NCBI GenBank assembly: GCA_033239005.1
Contig: BSQZ01000101.1
Span: 1,634,001-1,698,000, forward strand
DNA length: 64,000 bases
Direction of reading: 5' to 3'
DNA from: Lamellibrachia satsuma
Taxonomy: Eukaryota; Annelida; Polychaeta; Sabellida; Siboglinidae
Shown here in pieces: positions 10,028-20,700 of this stretch. Position numbers and translations under genes: made by a program. The notes under the pieces were generated by a model. The model was given only the letters and a program-made list of their open reading frames with translations, was not told where the DNA came from and made no database searches. Numbering within the stretch: position 1 is the stretch's first letter; every line of letters starts with the position of its first letter.

Positions 10028-10754
10028 ATTACACATACAGTGACTTGAAAATTTTACAAAATTCATCTTTTGCATAATAAAAATGAATCGCAATGTGAAA
10101 AACTTTCTCTTGTATATATTATTTTTATAATATATGAGTGCCAGTATTATATAATGTATAAAGTAATCAACCACAGGGAAAATCATTTTCCCTATGGAGC
10201 CATGTTAATTCAACCAATGGGTCTTTCACTGATCTCTTAATGTTTTTAATGAATCTGTTTGGTCAGTTTGACGAATGCCACTGGTAACATAACCAAACGC
10301 ATGTAACCAAAATTTTAGCATCCTAGCTCCAAAGTGCATTATATTATCTAATCAACATTGCACTGTTTTCAATGGGCCAGGGAGGTCAAAATTCTATAAG
10401 GGGTCCAAATTCCATAACAAAATATGGACCCATAGGTACACTTTCTATGGGGTTCCTTATTTTATATCTGACACTCGATTTAGATAACATAATGCATGAA
10501 TATTGTTATTGGACCAAATGCAGATCTATGCTTGTGACATCTTTACCTTATAAATGCTGCACGCACACACACATACCTACCCACACGTATATGTATATAT
10601 GTAAATATCTATATAATTATTAGGTATTATACTGAAAGCATCTGCTAGATAGTATGGTGCATGGACAAAAGCCACACAGACATAAGTTTGTTTCAATTCA
10701 ATTATACTGTTCATGACTGTTGCTGTAGTACACAGAGACAAGATATTGTCATGA
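10028..10754. other. No recognised gene
   Basis: Non-coding. A short CA/TA-rich stretch lies at 10560-10620. Nothing else was supported. Confidence 0.5.
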
Positions 10755-11512
10755 ATATACTTCAGGCATGTGGTCAATTCCATTCCGGATTTGGAACTGA
10801 CCCTCAATTCCAGTTCCAGAATTGGAATTGACTTCAATTTATTTTTTTTATTGGAATTTTTTTTCCGAAATTTATTTTTTGGGAATTGGAATTGATTTTG
10901 TTGGAATTATTGACTTGATACTTTTAATATTAACCCTTATATTTACTTATATTACTTTAAAAATCATATTTGTCTGCTATTAGCATGTCACCATGAATCT
11001 GGTAACAGCCAGAAAGTTGTCAACATTACAGCATAGACACTGTCTACTCTGGTATTGAAACATTGTGACCAAGAACAATATAATCAAGCATTTGCATCAA
11101 AAAGAAATACTAAGTTACTGTAACAGACAGTAAAACCAAAATCAGACCATTCATGCCTCATTTTCTTTCTCAGTGTACAAGGTTTATTTACAGAGATTGC
11201 CAATTAAGGGTACCTGCCTGCTCATTCCCTTTGTGTGAGAGAGGAAGCCTGCCCCACTCGAATGCAGCCCCTTGTTTATCCGAGCCTAATGTTCAGCCCA
11301 CAAGTTTCCCATACTAAACATGTCACTGGTCACCTGTACAATGCTGTTACATGTGGCTGTAGGGTTTGCCCTTTGTAGTAATTAAAAATGTCCCCATGTA
11401 GAATACATGTTGGAGATTAGGATGTTGAAGACTCAAACTTTCCAGTAAATTTGATGAAATATCAATGATACCACAACTGATAGCGATATAAATCTGCCTC
11501 CTAGTATATTTG

Positions 11513-11545
11513 CTCCCCCCCGGACATCTGCCCCTTTTTTCTATG
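11513..11545 (+). repeat. Left arm of an internal inverted repeat
   Basis: The sequence CCCCCGGACATCTGCCCC faces the related GGGGCAAATGTCCGG near 12500 in inverted orientation, about 1 kb apart inside the hAT-like element. Confidence 0.5.
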
Positions 11546-11649
11546 ATAGTTGACAAGTGAAAATCAGTTTGCAGTTTTATTATTATTACTACAATAACAT
11601 AACATTCAATGACAAGTCGAAGTCACTTTAGCCTAATGCAATGGCCTAT

Positions 11650-12035
11650 CCCCTGGAGTGTGTATGAGATGATCTTGTCACCAGTTGTCTTCCAGGTATC
11701 ATTGATAGTCAGATCAGTGGTGGAAGATGGGTTCTTGGGGTGACGCTTCCACAAACAATGGTGGACAGTAACGGGTCAGAGATCAGCTGGTTTGGAGTGC
11801 CCCTGGTATTAGCTGCCTTAGTTTTCAGGTCCTCACGGACCTTGGCAGCTTCTATCTGTGCCATGTCACCATCATGGTTGCAGGCAGTCTTGTTGATCAC
11901 ATTCTGGATCTGGAGATCAGATCAGTGACCACAGCACCCTTGCATGATCAGGATCGACGCTGGCTTCACTCCCAATTAAGAGTAATCTTGTTGGTCCCCC
12001 TTCTTGGTGAAGGAATGACACTCAAAACATAGCTT
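11650..12035 (-). pseudogene. FLYWCH zinc finger / MULE-type transposase fragment
   Basis: The minus strand carries the end of a FLYWCH-type zinc finger (CKGAVVTD, then CNHDGD, the Cys and His ligands). Next is EAAKVREDLKTKAANTRGTP followed by NQLISDPLL. Last is LTINDTWKTTGDK, a pattern seen after FLYWCH domains in MULE-like proteins. The parts lie in at least two frames, with breaks near 11905-11925 and around 11700, and the DDE catalytic core is absent. It sits in the middle of the element with hAT-like ends, so it is either captured sequence or the decayed remains of the element's own gene. Confidence 0.55.
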
Positions 12036-12431
12036 CTGACCTCGTCAAATGCTAGTAGTAATTTCCATGGTGAAGTTATATAAGTGAATTCTGACAACTC
12101 TGGCTTGTGCATCCAGTTTTATAGGAAAATGGAGTCACTCCAACTCTCCATGGTAAATGCAATTCAAAAGAAACTTTGTTGAGATGGCTTCTTTCAAATA
12201 TCCTCAATTGTCCTAACATGTCCAGGTCCTAATGTCACTGGCTTCTTCCACAATTGCAATAAAGATAATCCTTTGATTACAGGATCATCTCCAACTACAT
12301 CAAGTAATTTACTTGGCTGATCTGGCACAAAGAACATTAATTGCAATTAGGGTAATATATATCTTGAATTCATGCTCAGAAGTTAAAAAAACATTTCTTA
12401 AAAAAAACTTACAAATAATCCAGAAGCTACG

Positions 12432-12551
12432 GACAGGGGGCAAATGTCCAGATTTTGAATAAGGCAAGGGGCTAATGTCTGGGGGGCAAGTGACAAAGGG
12501 GCAAATGTCCGGAGGTGGGTGGGTGGGTGTGTGTGTGTGTGTGTGTGTGTT
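12432..12551. repeat. GGGGCAAATGTCC repeats and (GT)n tract
   Basis: Four variants of GGGGCAAATGTCC or GGGGCTAATGTC lie between 12436 and 12512. They are followed by GGTGGGTGGGT and a (GT)n tract of about 30 bp. The first motif pairs with the inverted copy at 11513. Confidence 0.8.
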
Positions 12552-12750
12552 TAACGAACAATAATTTTTAATCATATCTAATTAAATATGATTGTGCACA
12601 CGTGACAAATAAAACTGTGTTAAAACGAATTGCATTTGAATTTTTCTTTAGCCTAGCATTTTAACAGTTGGAATTGATTTTTTGCAAGGTGGAATTAGAA
12701 CTGATTTTTGGAATTGACAAAACAGAATTGACCCCATGCCTGATATACTT

Positions 12751-13890
12751 CCTTCATATGTATAGCTTGTACTAATACTATTGTGGGTTGCCGACAATTG
12801 CCCCCTCCCCCACGATATTCATTACAGTGTTATCAGTTGACTTAGAATAAAATGTAATTAATACATCTCTATGAACTTCCGGTTATTACATGTGGGGTTT
12901 AATCTGATCAATAAAGTAAATTAATTTTATATAATTTTGCCTTATTCTCAAGTCACAAGAATTCAAACAGAAATTGTAAAGTGTCATTATAGAAAGCAGA
13001 CATGTAATCTGACAGTGTTCAACTGGGTAGATGACGATGCCTTAGTTAGTTTCCTTTCCAGCTAGACATTGCATGGGTGAAATGCATTTTACTTAAATAT
13101 TTAAATACTTTTTAAAAGTTTTTTATAACTGCATTTGCACTTAATCACAATGAAAGTATTTGTATATTTTAAATATTTCCATAAAGAATTTGAAATGTAA
13201 ACAGCAACAGTAGGCTTCTGTTGCACTATAGTCTATACTGTCTTTTGGTCGTGTTTCTCCCATGCATCTAGCCCCCCCCCCCCCGAGGTATAGCCTTACG
13301 CTTGCCGCTTGCTCTATAGGCATTTAGAACACAGGAGTATGAGACTTATTATGACTGTCAATAAATAATACCAAATTATTTTCTTGAATAATTTTGCCTA
13401 GTACATACGCCATGGCCCATGTTATAAGGCTGCAGTATATCCTGTAGCACTTACTGAGTAATTGTTATTGTTTTGAGTACGGCCACGTATTGACGACGGT
13501 ACGGTACGTCTGATCACGTCGAAAATAAATCGGCGGATTGGAAAACACTCGTAATTATATCAAACTATTAACACTTACTCGCACTTTATTGTATTCATAC
13601 ATTTCGATTTACTGTGGGTCATATATATGCTGACGTTGAAGCACAGCTGTGCTTATTGGGGTGGAACTATATTGTAATCGTAGTGATAAGTCATAATGGT
13701 AACGGTAATCCAATTTACTAACCTGGTTTCGGCTCGTCGCTTCCTGCGCATCGCTCTGCCCTCTGATATATGACGTTTCCTTGTCGCAGAATAGTCTGTA
13801 GATGCATGGTCACATGCGGAAAAAAGATCTACGATGGAACGGTGTCTTTGACCAAGAATGACATCTTGATGCTCACCGTCTGTCCATGCT
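12751..13890. other. No recognised gene; includes a C14 homopolymer
   Basis: Mostly AT-rich non-coding sequence. A run of about 14 C lies at 13271-13284. The stretch from 13480 becomes less AT-rich and contains several CG dinucleotides. No domain or exon pair was recognised. Confidence 0.5.
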
Positions 13891-14410
13891 CATCACACAG
13901 TCTTTTGTCTTGTAATCTGCATCGGAAAAGTGGTCACTCGCAGAGCCTGCGGCTGGCGGACACGGCAATTTCCGCATTTGCAACCACCTTTTCCGCTGCA
14001 AATTCTTCCTCGGAAGTCGATCAAAAGTTGTTTCCTTGCATTTGTAGTACTAGTTGATATATCCAGGAGCCATCCAGTGCACACCAGTTTTCTTTTTATT
14101 CGATTTTCCATGCGTTTCGACCGTTTTTCCGAGAGGTTTTTACTGTGTGAACGCCGTGCCAGGAGCTCGTACTCAAACCACTCTGCCGCTGAGCCCCCCG
14201 CAGAGCAATATGGCGCCGCCCAGCGAAGATAATGGCAAAGTTAAAAAGGATATTACAAAATTACCGTGGCGTTGCGCCCATCATATAAGGGTGATATATA
14301 CTGTAAATGGTATGTTATTATGTTTGGGCCATGGTTGTTCAAGTGCTTCACCCCCCCCTTTAAAGAACACAGCATAATTATATTAATGTTGTGTTCGTCA
14401 CCATATCCAG
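13891..14410 (+). promoter_or_regulatory. CpG-richer region upstream of a signal-peptide exon
   Basis: The segment 14100-14290 is distinctly GC- and CpG-rich for this window (for example AATATGGCGCCGCCCAGCG near 14207). It lies just upstream of the start codon at 14432. A promoter or 5' untranslated exon is plausible. An alternative short coding start, MAPPSEDNGKVKKDITKLPW, begins at about 14210. No TATA box or mapped start site supports either reading. Confidence 0.3.
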
Positions 14411-14431
14411 GCAACTGCCCGACAGGTCAAC

Positions 14432-14510
14432 ATGGGGTCTGGAGGCGGATGGAGCACACACCTTGTGGCCGTATTGCTGGTCGTGGCTTCAACTATTCTG
14501 GCAGTCTCAG
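14432..14510 (+). CDS. Signal-peptide exon, probable first coding exon of an EGF-repeat gene
   Basis: The start codon has A at -3 and G at +4. The exon encodes 26 residues plus one base. A short polar start (MGSGGGWSTH) leads into a hydrophobic core (LVAVLLVVASTILAVS), a classic secretory signal peptide. It ends in TCAG followed by the donor GTAAGG, leaving phase 1. Phase 1 matches the next exon (15170-15250) and every EGF exon of the 32-64 kb array on the same strand. The product would enter the secretory pathway. Its assignment to the same gene as the array is inferred from order, strand and phase. Confidence 0.6.
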
Positions 14511-15169
14511 GTAAGGTCACTACTGACTCGATAGCCGACGCGATATGTGATGTAACTGTTGTTACACCAATGCAACTGTTCATGCGTGCGTGCGTGCGTG
14601 CGCGCGCGTTTGCTGAACAAACAACAATATAACATTTCAAGAACATTTCAACATACGTTTTTGTCATGACATAATGAACTGGCCAAACTTTTGTCAACGC
14701 TATATGACGCAGCTGTACGTATAATCAAGATGGTGAGTATAAAGACGACAAATGACACGAGGGAAGACATGGGGACGCAGTTCACACCAGAAATGCATTA
14801 TGGCTTTTGCACCTCTGCTCATTATACTAATCGATCTTATTTCGTTAGCAATGCCCATATTTATGATACTTATATAATTTAACTATATATAACTATATAA
14901 CTTTCTGTTTCACAATTATGTTTTATGTCCCAACTAACCTCAACCCGATTTACACTGTTTCCCCACATCTGCTTTGCAGTTCCCATTCTCACTCACCGCC
15001 TATCCTAATTAATTACATCTATCCACCTGCCTCAGTGGTCACTGCTACACTTTCGGTTTCTCTTCTGCAGCGTTACATCGCTTCATGTTGTTTGACCATG
15101 CGATGACATTGATGGTTTAATGTATGGAAAATTATTCACTGCAGTATTGATGTGTCTTATGTTGTACAG

Positions 15170-15250
15170 GCACTGATTACTGCGGAGATTACACTCCTTG
15201 CCTAGCCATTATGACGTGCACGAACACACAGGATGGGTACAAGTGTACAG
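15170..15250 (+). CDS. Half-EGF exon (four cysteines), phase 1-1
   Basis: The acceptor TTGTACAG precedes an 81-bp exon that ends at the donor GTACGT. Read in phase 1 it is open and encodes GTDYCGDYTPC, LAIMTC and TNTQDGYKCT. The cysteine spacing C-x5-C-x5-C-x8-C is that of the first four cysteines of an EGF domain. The last two cysteines are not in this exon and would have to come from another. Splicing from 14510 joins in frame. The exon is unique in the window and clearly diverged from the array EGF exons. Confidence 0.6.
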
Positions 15251-15486
15251 GTACGTGTCGCAGTTATGATTTTATTAAATATTTTCAACCATTCATAAGA
15301 AAAAGATGTTGAGTGCTAGATTAATTAAAACAGCGACTTACGGCAGTGATAGCCAATGCTTTACTACTAACAGCTTCAAAATGACAGTGCAGTAATTTAA
15401 TTTTCTTGCAAACAAACGCATTAGTTAATGGGCTATTAAAGGGAAGTTACTAAAACAAAACCATTTGCAACTACAATTAAGGATAT
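15251..15486 (+). other. Start of a long intron, no gene seen
   Basis: If the gene model is right, this begins an intron of about 17.7 kb reaching 32936. This first part is plain AT-rich DNA. Confidence 0.4.
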
Positions 15487-15888
15487 CACGTCAGTGGTTT
15501 ACTAGGAAATGTTTTTGCACACACAGCATCTTAATTTCATGGGCCGCGCCATACTGTTAAAAAAACGTTACGTCACGAGTGTCATATTCTAGTAAAATTC
15601 GCTCGCCAATAGGATATAACCGTGCTGTTTGTGCCCAAACTCAAGTGATGTAACTTATGTTGGCTTTTCTTTGCTAAACTAGTCCTCTTTATGATAAAAT
15701 ACCCCGTCTGTTTGAGACTTTGCCTTGGTCTCACTTCATACGTCACGCATAGTCTACGTTACCGGATTTTTATAGAACTACGCATGCGCTTATTGGTAGC
15801 GCTGGTTAACATGTCAGCCCTCGGTCAACCGGATAATTGACCGGAATCTCCCACATTTAGAACGCATTCTGAGTAAACCACTGGGTTG
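15487..15888. mobile_element. Possible MITE of about 400 bp
   Basis: The ends are inverted, CACGTCAGTGGTTTACT on the left and CAACCCAGTGGTTTACT read inward from the right. The core CAGTGGTTTACT is identical. ATAT flanks both sides (15483-15486 and 15889-15892), a possible 4-bp target duplication. There is no coding potential. The flanking ATAT is weak evidence in AT-rich DNA, and the superfamily is unknown. Confidence 0.5.
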
Positions 15889-15923
15889 ATATTCTTGATG
15901 TTAGTTGTTGTTTTCTCTTTTAG

Positions 15924-15997
15924 GTGCAAAGCTCCCAAACCATGACGTTTGTTTCGTTTTAATAATGGGTGGCACACAATTGCGGACTATAGGGTGA
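15924..15997 (+). CDS. Possible alternative terminal exon after 15250
   Basis: A strong acceptor (TGTTGTTTTCTCTTTTAG) is followed, in the phase required by the exon at 15170, by 23 open codons starting GAKLPNHDVCFV and then a TGA at 15995. If used, the transcript would give a short secreted protein with the signal peptide and half-EGF only. This is a prediction from splice signals and frame. No polyadenylation signal was identified with confidence. Confidence 0.25.
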
Positions 15998-16508
15998 ACA
16001 CATAATAATATATCATATGACACGTAGAACTACCAGTGCTACACATCTTCTATAACTGGAGGTACTCTTAATTATTATATTAATACCGATAAAATTAGGA
16101 CTTACACTGTATAATCGAAATTTCTTAAATTGGCATTCTCGAACGACACATTTCACTCAGGACGGTTACAAAAAAGCTTGGCATACACCCAATGCAACGC
16201 AACTGGTGTTTTGATTATTGTAGCGAGTTGGAGTTGGACTGCGTTTGGTTGCATCGGGTGGTAACGACACTTGTCCTTTTTGTTGCGTCGTAAGTTATCT
16301 GGCTGTGATAGACAACTATTACATGTACATACATCCCACTCGTAAGTAGGCACACACAGTACGACCAGACGCATCTCGACGCAGCCCAACTTTCTACGAA
16401 AAAGTCTAGTTACGGTGTCGTGCTAAAATTATCCGCCGTCAAATATTATCCGCTTGGTATCTGCCCATGCACGTATCTTGAAACATGAGCGTTGCTGGTC
16501 ATAGAGCG
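15998..16508. other. No recognised gene
   Basis: A 78-codon minus-strand frame (16153-16389) is not recognised. The phrase ATGCAACGCAACTGG at 16190 recurs near 4334. Confidence 0.4.
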
Positions 16509-16564
16509 TATGTGTATGTATGTATGTATGTATGTATGTATGTATGCATGCATGCATGCATGCA

Positions 16565-16658
<94 letters not shown>
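16509..16658. repeat. Compound microsatellite (GTAT)n(GCAT)n(TA)n
   Basis: About eight GTAT units pass into about five GCAT units and then about 46 TA units. The TA part directly abuts the outer end of the Ngaro-type element, and a matching TA tract abuts its other end at 23182. Confidence 0.95.
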
Positions 16659-16660
<2 letters not shown>

Positions 16661-16661
<1 letters not shown>

Positions 16662-16893
16662 GCGGGACAAAGCTACCTACAAAAGAGTTTATGACATGGA
16701 AACCGTGGCTCGTTTGCTGAAGACAACAAAGTCAAATGTATGTTTGTATACGAGCTTTATATTAAGCCAAATAGAAAAATGCAATACAATAATATGTATA
16801 CATCATAAATACATTATTTTTATACAATGAAAACAGTTGTGACCTAGTTTATATACTCTGACAAAATATCAGCAAAGATGGGGGAACCAACCA
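16661..16893 (-). repeat. Ngaro split direct repeat B2
   Basis: Starts TGCGGGACAAAGCTACC at the outer end and matches B1 (17206-17438) with only a few substitutions, ending near CCAACCAC. About 105 bp separate it from A2. Confidence 0.85.
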
Positions 16894-16998
16894 CCAAAGG
16901 TGGGGGAACCCACCACCGAACATATATCACACAAAGTTAGTAAACCGACCCAACTAGAAAACAAACAAACACTGGTGTAGATGGGGTAGGAGGGTGGG

Positions 16999-17202
16999 TA
17001 AAAACATTAAAAAATATCGAGAGCAACAAATATTTTACCTTTGTAAACTTTGGCCAATATCGAAAGAGAGGCTAATTATTATGCGTGCATTTTGATTGTA
17101 AGAAATTGTCACATGGTGAGGTCGGCTTACCGTACAATCAAAATATAAGCTGCAGCCTTGCCCACATAAATATCATTTGAGTTTTCAATTCAAATGATGG
17201 TT
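16999..17202 (-). repeat. Ngaro split direct repeat A2
   Basis: This 204-bp repeat is almost identical to A1 (22978-23181), with about three to four substitutions by eye. It runs from TAAAAACATTAAAAAATATC to CAAATGATGGTT and is directly adjacent to B1. Confidence 0.9.
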
Positions 17203-17205
17203 TTA

Positions 17206-17438
17206 TGCGGGACAAAGCTACCTACAAAAGAGTTAATGACATGGAAACCGTGGCTCGTTTGCTGAAGACCACAAAGTCAAATGTATGTTTGTATACGAGC
17301 TTTATAATAAGCCAAATAGAAAAATGCAATACAATAATATGTATACGTCATAAATACATTATTTTTATACAATGAAAACAGTTGTGACCTAGTTTATATA
17401 CTATGACAAAATATCAGCAAAGGTGGGGGAACCAACCA
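17206..17438 (-). repeat. Ngaro split direct repeat B1
   Basis: Inner copy of repeat B, starting at the A2/B1 junction. Its right boundary is set by loss of similarity to B2 after CCAACCAC. Confidence 0.85.
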
Positions 17439-18131
17439 CACAAGGCCAATCTGTAATGCACGATTGCAGAATGGCTCCCCCCACCCCACAATATTCCGTG
17501 TCACTAGGCCACAGTGCAGCTAATGCAAACCTAGCACCACTTTTCTATGGCTCCGCCACCAATATTGATATACATACAAACCTAAATACACCTATACATG
17601 TAACTAAAGGATATACATATAAACATAACTACACCGATACCTGTATATAACTGCAATGTATGCATAACCATTGCTGGTCAGAATGCCCCACCTAAGTAGA
17701 AAGCATTCCCACCACCGGCTACCACAAACTGGTATTTCTGTACGAACAAACCACCACCACTACTTGTATAAAAAAAACCATCAAAATACCCAAATTGCTC
17801 CAATCGAAAGCCCCACCTAAGTAGAAAGCATTGATTTTGCAAATAGAGTAATTGGTACTGCTGTACAACACGAATTACCACCAGTGTGACCACCTCTACT
17901 ACTGCCCCGAATGCCCCACCTAAGTAGAAAGCATTCCTGTAAAAACTGGGCCTATTTATATATGACAAAAACCACCCTCAACATCTGCACAGCCAACACC
18001 CATACACACTAGCGTTAACTAATACCTAGTCACTGCCCGGAATGCCCCACCTAAGTAGAAAGCATATCCGCCACAGATGACTAATATTTCTGTGAATCAT
18101 AAAATTTGGCTTTCCTTTCCCCCCTTTGGGA
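17439..18131 (-). repeat. Ngaro 3' untranslated region with four copies of a 28-bp motif
   Basis: The motif CCCCACCTAAGTAGAAAGCATT recurs at about 17686, 17810, 17912 and 18046, spaced 124, 102 and 134 bp. Three of the four are framed by AATGC or GAATGC and GCATT or GCATTC, which can pair as a 5-6 bp stem over a 16-nt loop. The 96-codon minus-strand frame here is a by-product of the repeats. Confidence 0.8.
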
Positions 18132-19025
18132 TTAGTGCAAATGCAACATAGGAACCCTAACGTACTTTTTGAATGCTTGTGATTTCCATCTCCCCATACG
18201 TAGAATTTCGTCTTCCGAGACCCCTTGGATGGCTGCTGTTGTGGCTGCACCAATACGAAAACTATGGCCTTTGTATGATGAAGATGAGAGCCCTGCCCAA
18301 GCCAGAGACTTGTTCAGTTGAGCAACATAAAAGGGTTTTTTGACAGGAATACCCCCTGCAAAAATAAAAAGTGGTCCTGAAGAGTTGCCACCTACTGCTA
18401 AATATGATTTCATAGCCTTAACTGGACAAAAAGGTGAACCTGCATGAGCTGGAACAACCAATGACACAGGAGGACCCTGATAATGTTTGTATGCATGAAA
18501 CACAACCGTAACCTCATTAGTTGTTACAGCCAGCTGGCTCATCTGTAACACACTACATGGACGAGCTGTTGATGATACAACCATTTCCCCAATTCGGAGA
18601 AATGCATGGAATGCCAATAAATACATGGCTGAAGTCAAAACTCTGTTATAATAACAAAGTGAGACGTGGTGTAGAACTTACCAATTGATATAAAACTGAT
18701 TTTGTGACTGGGGCCCTCTGATCGCATGATGGCCTAAGCTTGGCTGCCTCTTGCAAAATCTTCCGTACGACAAATGTAGCAGTGGGATCTACCAGATTGT
18801 GCATTTTATGCACATATGAAATAGCGGATATAGTACTAGTAATGGATGATGGGGCATAACCTTTCTGAAAACAAAATGTAATAAAAGAAACAACTGCTGG
18901 CGATTGAGCTGGAAACCACTGAGCAGTGTGAAGTTCCGATTGGCAAAATTGGTGAAACATTGTGATACTTTTTTTTATAAGCTTTAGTTGTTAGCTGTGA
19001 TAGCGAACTATCCAACAGAAGTTCC
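18132..19025 (-). pseudogene. Tyrosine recombinase (YR) of the Ngaro element, frameshifted
   Basis: The C-terminal 168 codons (18638-18132) carry the full catalytic set: Arg15 in LRIGE, His125 and Arg128 in GHSFRIGA, and the nucleophile Tyr159 in FKKYVR. The N-terminal core-binding part lies in 18960-18646 (FHQFCQSELHTAQWFPAQSP) and 19030-18960 (LLLDSSLSQLTTKAY). The three pieces sit in different frames. One break is a run of eight A near 18968, the other an extra T near 18656. The enzyme would recombine the circular DNA copy with the target. A homopolymer break could be a sequencing error, but two breaks make real decay more likely. Confidence 0.9.
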
Positions 19026-19040
19026 GTTAAACTGACCAAG

Positions 19041-20700
19041 GCAGAAGACCCGGCGGGATGACCGACTTGACTTGCGCGAGGCCATACTTCTTGCGCAGTA
19101 CCGGTGTATCCTGAAAACGGGAATGTGCATCAGCCATAATGTTTTGCCCTTAGCACCAGGTTGTTTCGCATAAGTGACACCGTCATAGTGCGGATAAGTG
19201 ACATGAGTTCTTTGTTTTTGCTGGTTTGGCTGTTTATGACATACACCACAGCTTCATTATCACAAAGCACGATAAGTCGTTTATCTGCTAGAAAACCGGG
19301 CCATAAGTACAAAGCAAGGACAATTGGATATAGCTCCTTGATGGCTATATTTAGACCCTGCCATGAAGGAGGCCACTGACCCTGAAACCACTGACCTTGT
19401 AATACTCCTGCAAACCCAAACCCGGAAGCATCCGTAAATAACTCTAAGGTTTCAGAAGAGTGCCATAGATCATTGATCAAAAGTGAAGACCCGTTATAAT
19501 TCTCTAAAAACAATAACCAGGCAGCTAAGTCAAGGCGCGCCTCCTGTCCTAGCCGAATATGGAAATGGGGTTTAGCAATACCCATTGTCAGGTCAATAAG
19601 ACGACGCAGGAAAGGACGTCCTGGAACCACTACTTTACATGCGAAGTTCAGAGTCCCAATCAGAGACTGTAGTTCCCTCAAAGTCACCTTTCTACGTTGG
19701 CTGAAAGCTCTGACTAAAGTAATGGCTGCCTCCAGTTTGTCCTGTGGTAACCTAGCCTGCATCTGCAAAGTATCCACTTCAATACCGTGAACATTGACAC
19801 AAGTTGATGGCATCACAGTTTTACTCTGCTTAACCGGAATTGACAGACTTTCTGCAAAAGAAAAGAACTGTTGCAGATAGAGGTAGCAGAGCGACTTTGA
19901 CGACGAAATGAATATGAAATCGTCAAGTATATGTGACATGGTTTTAACGTGGAAAATGCTTTGCAAAATCCATTGCAATGCACAGCTGAATTGCTCAAAA
20001 ACTTTGCAAGAAATTGAGCAGCCCATGGGAAGGCATTTGTCATAATAATAATGACCCGCAAATGTAAATCCCAACAGATGATAATCACTAGGATGCACAG
20101 GAATAATCCTAAAAGCTATCTTTATATCAGCTTTAGCGATAAAGCATCCTTGTCCGACTGATGTTAAAAGAGAGATAAGGTAATCATAGTCTTCATATGA
20201 CACAGAACACGACTCCTTTGGTATACCAGAATTAACGGACTCTCCCTTGGGAAATGATAGGTCATGAATGAGCCTAAACTTGCCTGGCTCTGACTTTGGA
20301 ATGGAACAAGTCCCAATGGCGATATAACTAAGTTAGGAAACGGTGGAGTTACGAAGGGCCCTGCAATACGGCCCATGTTTTGTTCTACATGAATCATTTC
20401 TGTGGCTACAGAAATATTTTCTAGGAGAGATGGGTGATTGCCTGGCACTGCCCTAAAACCGAGGTCTCCCTGGAACGGAATCCGAAACCCTTTGTTAAAT
20501 CCCTGCCCAATTTCCTTTACTAAAGCTGTGTCATATTTACTTTCTTTTAATAATGCCAGGAGCCGCACGGCGTGCACCGGTGTTGGGAGCTTGGGTGGTG
20601 GGGAAGGAGGTTGGGCGTCTAACTGGACACTGAGACATGGCATGGGGGGGCAGTGCAGGTTGGATATTGGGGTTTGAAAGTGCACCATGGGTTTTTGCAA
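19041..20700 (-). pseudogene. Reverse transcriptase / RNase H of the Ngaro element, frameshifted
   Basis: The frame 20203-19130 shows RT motif A (AKADIKIAF, Asp26), the LPMGCSIS motif and ILDDF (Asp94-Asp95). RNase H follows with LFTDASGFGFAGV, an IAIKELYPI glutamate and VLCDNEAVVYVIN. The upstream part (20700-20310) has GRIAGPFVTPPFPNLVISP and lies in another frame. A 5-bp tandem duplication, TGGAATGGAA on the plus strand at 20297-20306, accounts for the shift. At the RNase H end (about 19135-19150) a small deletion changes frame, so the expected NIMADAHSRFQ end is out of frame. The protein copies element RNA into DNA. Confidence 0.9.

Larger units (their letters stand above)
10763..12742. 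mobile_element. DNA transposon with hAT-like termini and 8-bp target duplication
   Basis: The element is flanked by a perfect 8-bp direct repeat, ATATACTT, at 10755-10762 and 12743-12750. Its ends are inverted repeats, CAGGCATGTGGTCAATTC on the left and CAGGCATGGGGTCAATTC read inward from the right. The next 100-150 bp at both ends are rich in GGAATTGA-type motifs. An 8-bp duplication with CAGG termini fits the hAT superfamily. MULEs can also make 8-9 bp duplications, and the internal FLYWCH-like coding fragment would suit a MULE. No full transposase is present. Confidence 0.8.

Noticed and set aside
16446..16830. Frames rich in alternating Ile and Tyr
   Set aside because: Translations of (TA)n tracts; the same applies to frames at 8052-8315, 23173-23367 and 30074-30604 outside their RT parts.
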